Source: Flammeovirgaceae bacterium UBA4659 (GTDB taxonomy: Bacteria > Bacteroidota > Bacteroidia > Cytophagales > Cyclobacteriaceae). Taken from it: DNA of 8,842 nucleotides. The position numbers and the translations under genes were made by a program. Numbering within the stretch: the stretch's first letter is position 1; each line of letters opens with the position of its first letter. Positions 6,575 to 8,842 of this stretch are shown here, one piece after another. The notes under the pieces were generated by a model, which made no database searches, was not told where the DNA came from, and was given only the letters and a program-made list of their open reading frames with translations. The stretch spans positions 8,154-16,995 of the forward strand of contig DHLV01000282.1 of NCBI GenBank assembly GCA_002405445.1, given 5' to 3'.

Positions 6575-8842
6575 TTATGACAAATTCTTCAAAGTCTCTT
6601 CCAAAGCCCTGATCTTAGCATCCGCATCCGCTTTCTTCTTTCTTTCAATTTCAATCACCTCTGGTTTTGCGTTGGCAACAAATTTTTCATTTGATAGCTT
6701 TTTTTCAACTGAAGCCAGAAAGCCTTTTTGGTATTCCAATTCTTTTATCATCAACTCACGTTCTTTGGCCACATCCAACTTGCCTTCCATAGGCACAAAA
6801 AACTCTGAAGACTTAATCATAAAACCAGCAGCACCATTTACTTTTTCGCTCGTCAGTTTCACTTCTTTCAAGTTAGAAAGTTTGGTAATCACCGGCCAAA
6901 AGTCTCCCATTAACGGTTGTTCTTCTTTGCGAAGAAGTGTGAGACTTTCCTTTGGCGAAATACCTTTGCTGTTACGCAAATTTCTTATCTCAGTAATGCA
7001 TTGAAACGCGTGTTCGCCCTGTTGCAACATAGCACTGTTGGCATTGCCTGCTGTAGGCCAAGCCGACACAATCAATCGCTCGCTGTTTGGCCTTTCTTTC
7101 AACTCGCCCCACAGCTCTTCGGTAATGAAGGGCATAAACGGGTGAAGGAGTTTCAGTAATGCTTCGAAGAACTGAATTGTTTTATCATAAGTAGCCTGAT
7201 CGATGGGCTTCCCAAATTCAGGTTTGACCATTTCCAGATACCAGGCACAAAAGTCATCCCACACGAGCTTGTAGATTGTCATCAGCGCATCGCTCATACG
7301 ATATTTTCCGTAGTGGTCGTTCAATTCCTCAATGCCTCGGTTGAGTTTTGATTCAAACCACTCGGTGGCCACAGTGTTTTCTTCCGGTTGCGCAATCTGC
7401 TCAACCGCCCAGCCTTTCACCAACCGGAATGCGTTCCATATTTTATTGGCAAAGTTTCTTCCTTGTTCGCATAGTTTCTCATCAAACAACAAATCGTTGC
7501 CTGCAGGTGAACTGAACAACATGCCCGTGCGCACGCCATCGGCACCATACTTTTCTATCAACTCAAGCGGGTCGGGCGAGTTGCCCAAGCTCTTTGACAT
7601 TTTTCTTCCTTGCTTATCGCGCACAATGCCTGTGAGATAAACATCTTCAAAAGGCTTCTGGTCTAAGTATTCATAGCCTGCAATGATCATACGAGCCACC
7701 CAAAAGAATAAGATCTCCGGTGCGGTCACCAATACTTGCGTTGGATAGAAGAACGCCAAGTCTGCATTTTTTTGCTTGTCTATTTTTCCGTTTTTGAAAT
7801 ACTCATCGCGGAAGCCGTCAAACACTTCTATCGGCCACAACCATGACGATGCCCAGGTGTCCAACACATCTTGGTCTTGTTCCAATTTTGGATTTTCAAT
7901 TTTGAATTTTGAATGATAAAGTCTCTTCGCTTCTTCTTCATTTTCTGCGACAACAAAATTTCCATCAGCGTCATACCATGCTGGTATGCGGTGCCCCCAC
8001 CACAACTGGCGCGAGATGCACCAATCGCGCACGTTCTCCATCCAGTGTCGATAGGTGTTTTTGAATTTGGCAGGATACAATTTTACCTCATCATCTTCTA
8101 CGGCATCTTTGGCACGCACCGAAATCTCTTTCATTTTGATGAACCACTGCAACGAAAGCTTGGGCTCCACCACCGTGTTGGTTCGTTCAGAGCGACCAAT
8201 GCGCGTGACAAACTCTTCTTCCTTCACCAAATGCCCGGCTTCGCGCAAATCTTTTACGATTTGCTTGCGCACCGCAAAGCGGTCTTTGCCGACAAATTGC
8301 GGCAACTCACATTTTTCATTGAGCGTACCATCATCGTTGATGGTGTCAATCACCGGCAGTTGATGACGCAACCCGATTTCATAGTCGTTAACATCATGTG
8401 CGGGTGTCACCTTCAGGCAACCGGTACCAAATGTTTTGTCAACATAGTCATCGGCAATCACGGGGATTTCTCTGTTGATGAATGGCACGAGCACTTTTTT
8501 GCCGATGAGGTTTTGGTATCGCTCATCCGTGGGGTTCACTGCAATGGCCACATCGCCCATTATTGTTTCGGGGCGTTGTGTGGCAATGGTAACAAACCCC
8601 TCACCCCCGTCCCCTCTCCCCGGGGAGAGGGGGGAGCCGTCTTTGATTCTGTAGCGGATGGAATACAATATCGATTTCTCTCCGTCCTCTTTATACAACA
8701 CTTCTTCGTTTGATAGCGCGGTCTTCGCTTCGCAGTCCCAGTTGATCATGCGCAAGCCGCGATAGATATTGCCTTTGTTGTATAAATCTACGAATACACG
8801 AATCACAGCCTTGTAATAGTCCGGGTCCATGGTGAAGTCGGT
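6575..8842 (-). CDS. valS: Valyl-tRNA synthetase (ValRS), N-terminal part outside window
   Basis: Class Ia aminoacyl-tRNA synthetase that charges tRNA-Val with valine and edits mischarged threonine. The reading frame enters from the right edge (TDFT, then MDPDYYKAV), so 755 C-terminal residues are present and the HIGH motif is missing; the ATG at 8830 is internal. In order: Rossmann segment with YRGLRMINWDCEAKTALS; CP1 editing domain with ATQRPETIMGD and GTGCLKVTPAHDVNDYEIG; ISRQLWWGHRIPAWY; DVLDTWASSWLWPI; the catalytic KMSKS loop at 7603-7589; anticodon-binding helical domain; and a C-terminal coiled coil (about the last 60 residues, ending EETLKNLS) that clamps tRNA. Two stretches look foreign to the family: a Gly/Pro-rich insert coded by a palindromic repeat at 8597-8640, and KFKIENPKLE coded by an AT-rich repeat at 7883-7914. 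Neither breaks the frame or removes a known motif, so the enzyme is presumably active. It may be co-transcribed with the small frames and the E1 gene downstream. Confidence 0.97.
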   Translation of the reverse strand, partial: TDFTMDPDYYKAVIRVFVDLYNKGNIYRGLRMINWDCEAKTALSNEEVLYKEDGEKSILYSIRYRIKDGSPLSPGRGDGGEGFVTIATQRPETIMGDVAIAVNPTDERYQNLIGKKVLVPFINREIPVIADDYVDKTFGTGCLKVTPAHDVNDYEIGLRHQLPVIDTINDDGTLNEKCELPQFVGKDRFAVRKQIVKDLREAGHLVKEEEFVTRIGRSERTNTVVEPKLSLQWFIKMKEISVRAKDAVEDDEVKLYPAKFKNTYRHWMENVRDWCISRQLWWGHRIPAWYDADGNFVVAENEEEAKRLYHSKFKIENPKLEQDQDVLDTWASSWLWPIEVFDGFRDEYFKNGKIDKQKNADLAFFYPTQVLVTAPEILFFWVARMIIAGYEYLDQKPFEDVYLTGIVRDKQGRKMSKSLGNSPDPLELIEKYGADGVRTGMLFSSPAGNDLLFDEKLCEQGRNFANKIWNAFRLVKGWAVEQIAQPEENTVATEWFESKLNRGIEELNDHYGKYRMSDALMTIYKLVWDDFCAWYLEMVKPEFGKPIDQATYDKTIQFFEALLKLLHPFMPFITEELWGELKERPNSERLIVSAWPTAGNANSAMLQQGEHAFQCITEIRNLRNSKGISPKESLTLLRKEEQPLMGDFWPVITKLSNLKEVKLTSEKVNGAAGFMIKSSEFFVPMEGKLDVAKERELMIKELEYQKGFLASVEKKLSNEKFVANAKPEVIEIERKKKADADAKIRALEETLKNLS
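7883..7914. repeat. AT-rich short-period repeat inside valS
   Basis: A low-complexity stretch built from near copies of CAATTTTGGATTTT and AATTTTGAATTTTGAA, with a period of about 7-8 bases. On the minus strand it codes for SKFKIENPKLE just before DQDVLDTW. The same kind of AATTTTGAATTTTG repeat is, in my recollection, frequent between genes in Cytophagales. It may be a second small in-frame repeat insertion or simply a drifted linker. Confidence 0.4.
8597..8640. repeat. GC-rich palindromic repeat inserted in-frame in valS
   Basis: The core is a perfect inverted repeat with 11-base arms, CCCCTCTCCCC (8611-8621) against GGGGAGAGGGG (8622-8632), with no spacer, flanked by CCCTCACCCCCGT on the left and GGAGCCGT on the right. 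Such C-rich/G-rich palindromes are, from general experience, a common dispersed intergenic repeat type in Bacteroidota and other bacteria. On the minus strand it codes for GSPLSPGRGDGGEG between RYRIKD and FVTIATQRPET, where other ValRS proteins have a tight turn. Only one copy is in this window, so its dispersed nature is inferred. Confidence 0.7.

Noticed and set aside
7913..8713. A 266-codon open frame on the plus strand opposite valS.
   Set aside because: It is fully antisense to a well-conserved valS region, its translation shows no recognisable domain, and it exists because of the codon bias of the opposite strand.

Overview
The window looks like part of a Bacteroidota chromosome, probably a Cytophagales-like member. 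The evidence is a secreted multidomain protein with delta-60, LamG-like, IPT/TIG and FG-GAP segments, a lipoprotein-type S9 peptidase, sequences matching the Bacteroidota promoter element TAnnTTTG, and start codons without clear Shine-Dalgarno sequences. The lineage is inferred from these gene types and not from a marker gene. Every gene I can support is on the minus strand, so reading order runs from the right edge to the left.

Right part (8842-6575): the C-terminal 755 codons of valS, valyl-tRNA synthetase; the HIGH-motif end lies outside the window. It carries an in-frame, GC-rich palindromic insert at the start of its editing domain, and a short AT-rich repetitive stretch before the DVLDTW motif.

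Middle (6574-4987): 20 bases after valS comes a short GTG-started gene of 57 codons. It is followed, with overlap, by what I read as a decayed small gene of a Bacteroidota family, with a 1-base frameshift and probably an internal deletion. Six bases later an E1-like adenylyltransferase fused to a rhodanese domain begins (MoeB/ThiF/MOCS3 type). The spacing suggests that valS, the two small reading frames and the E1-rhodanese gene may share a transcript.

Left part (4986-1): after about 200 bases without a gene there is an oligopeptidase B-type S9 peptidase with a lipoprotein signal. Its catalytic triad is intact, but three of the four acidic residues known to set basic-residue specificity in enterobacterial OpB are replaced. 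After another gene-free stretch of about 210 bases, a large secreted protein runs off the left edge. It is open for 814 codons and has no stop in the window.

The genes do not form one obvious pathway. They are housekeeping (valS), sulfur-carrier activation (E1-rhodanese), peptide degradation (OpB-like) and a cell-surface or secreted protein. No RNA genes, CRISPR arrays or insertion sequences were seen. I found no convincing new multi-gene system. The most unusual signals are the palindromic repeat inside valS and the small decayed cassette between valS and the E1 gene.
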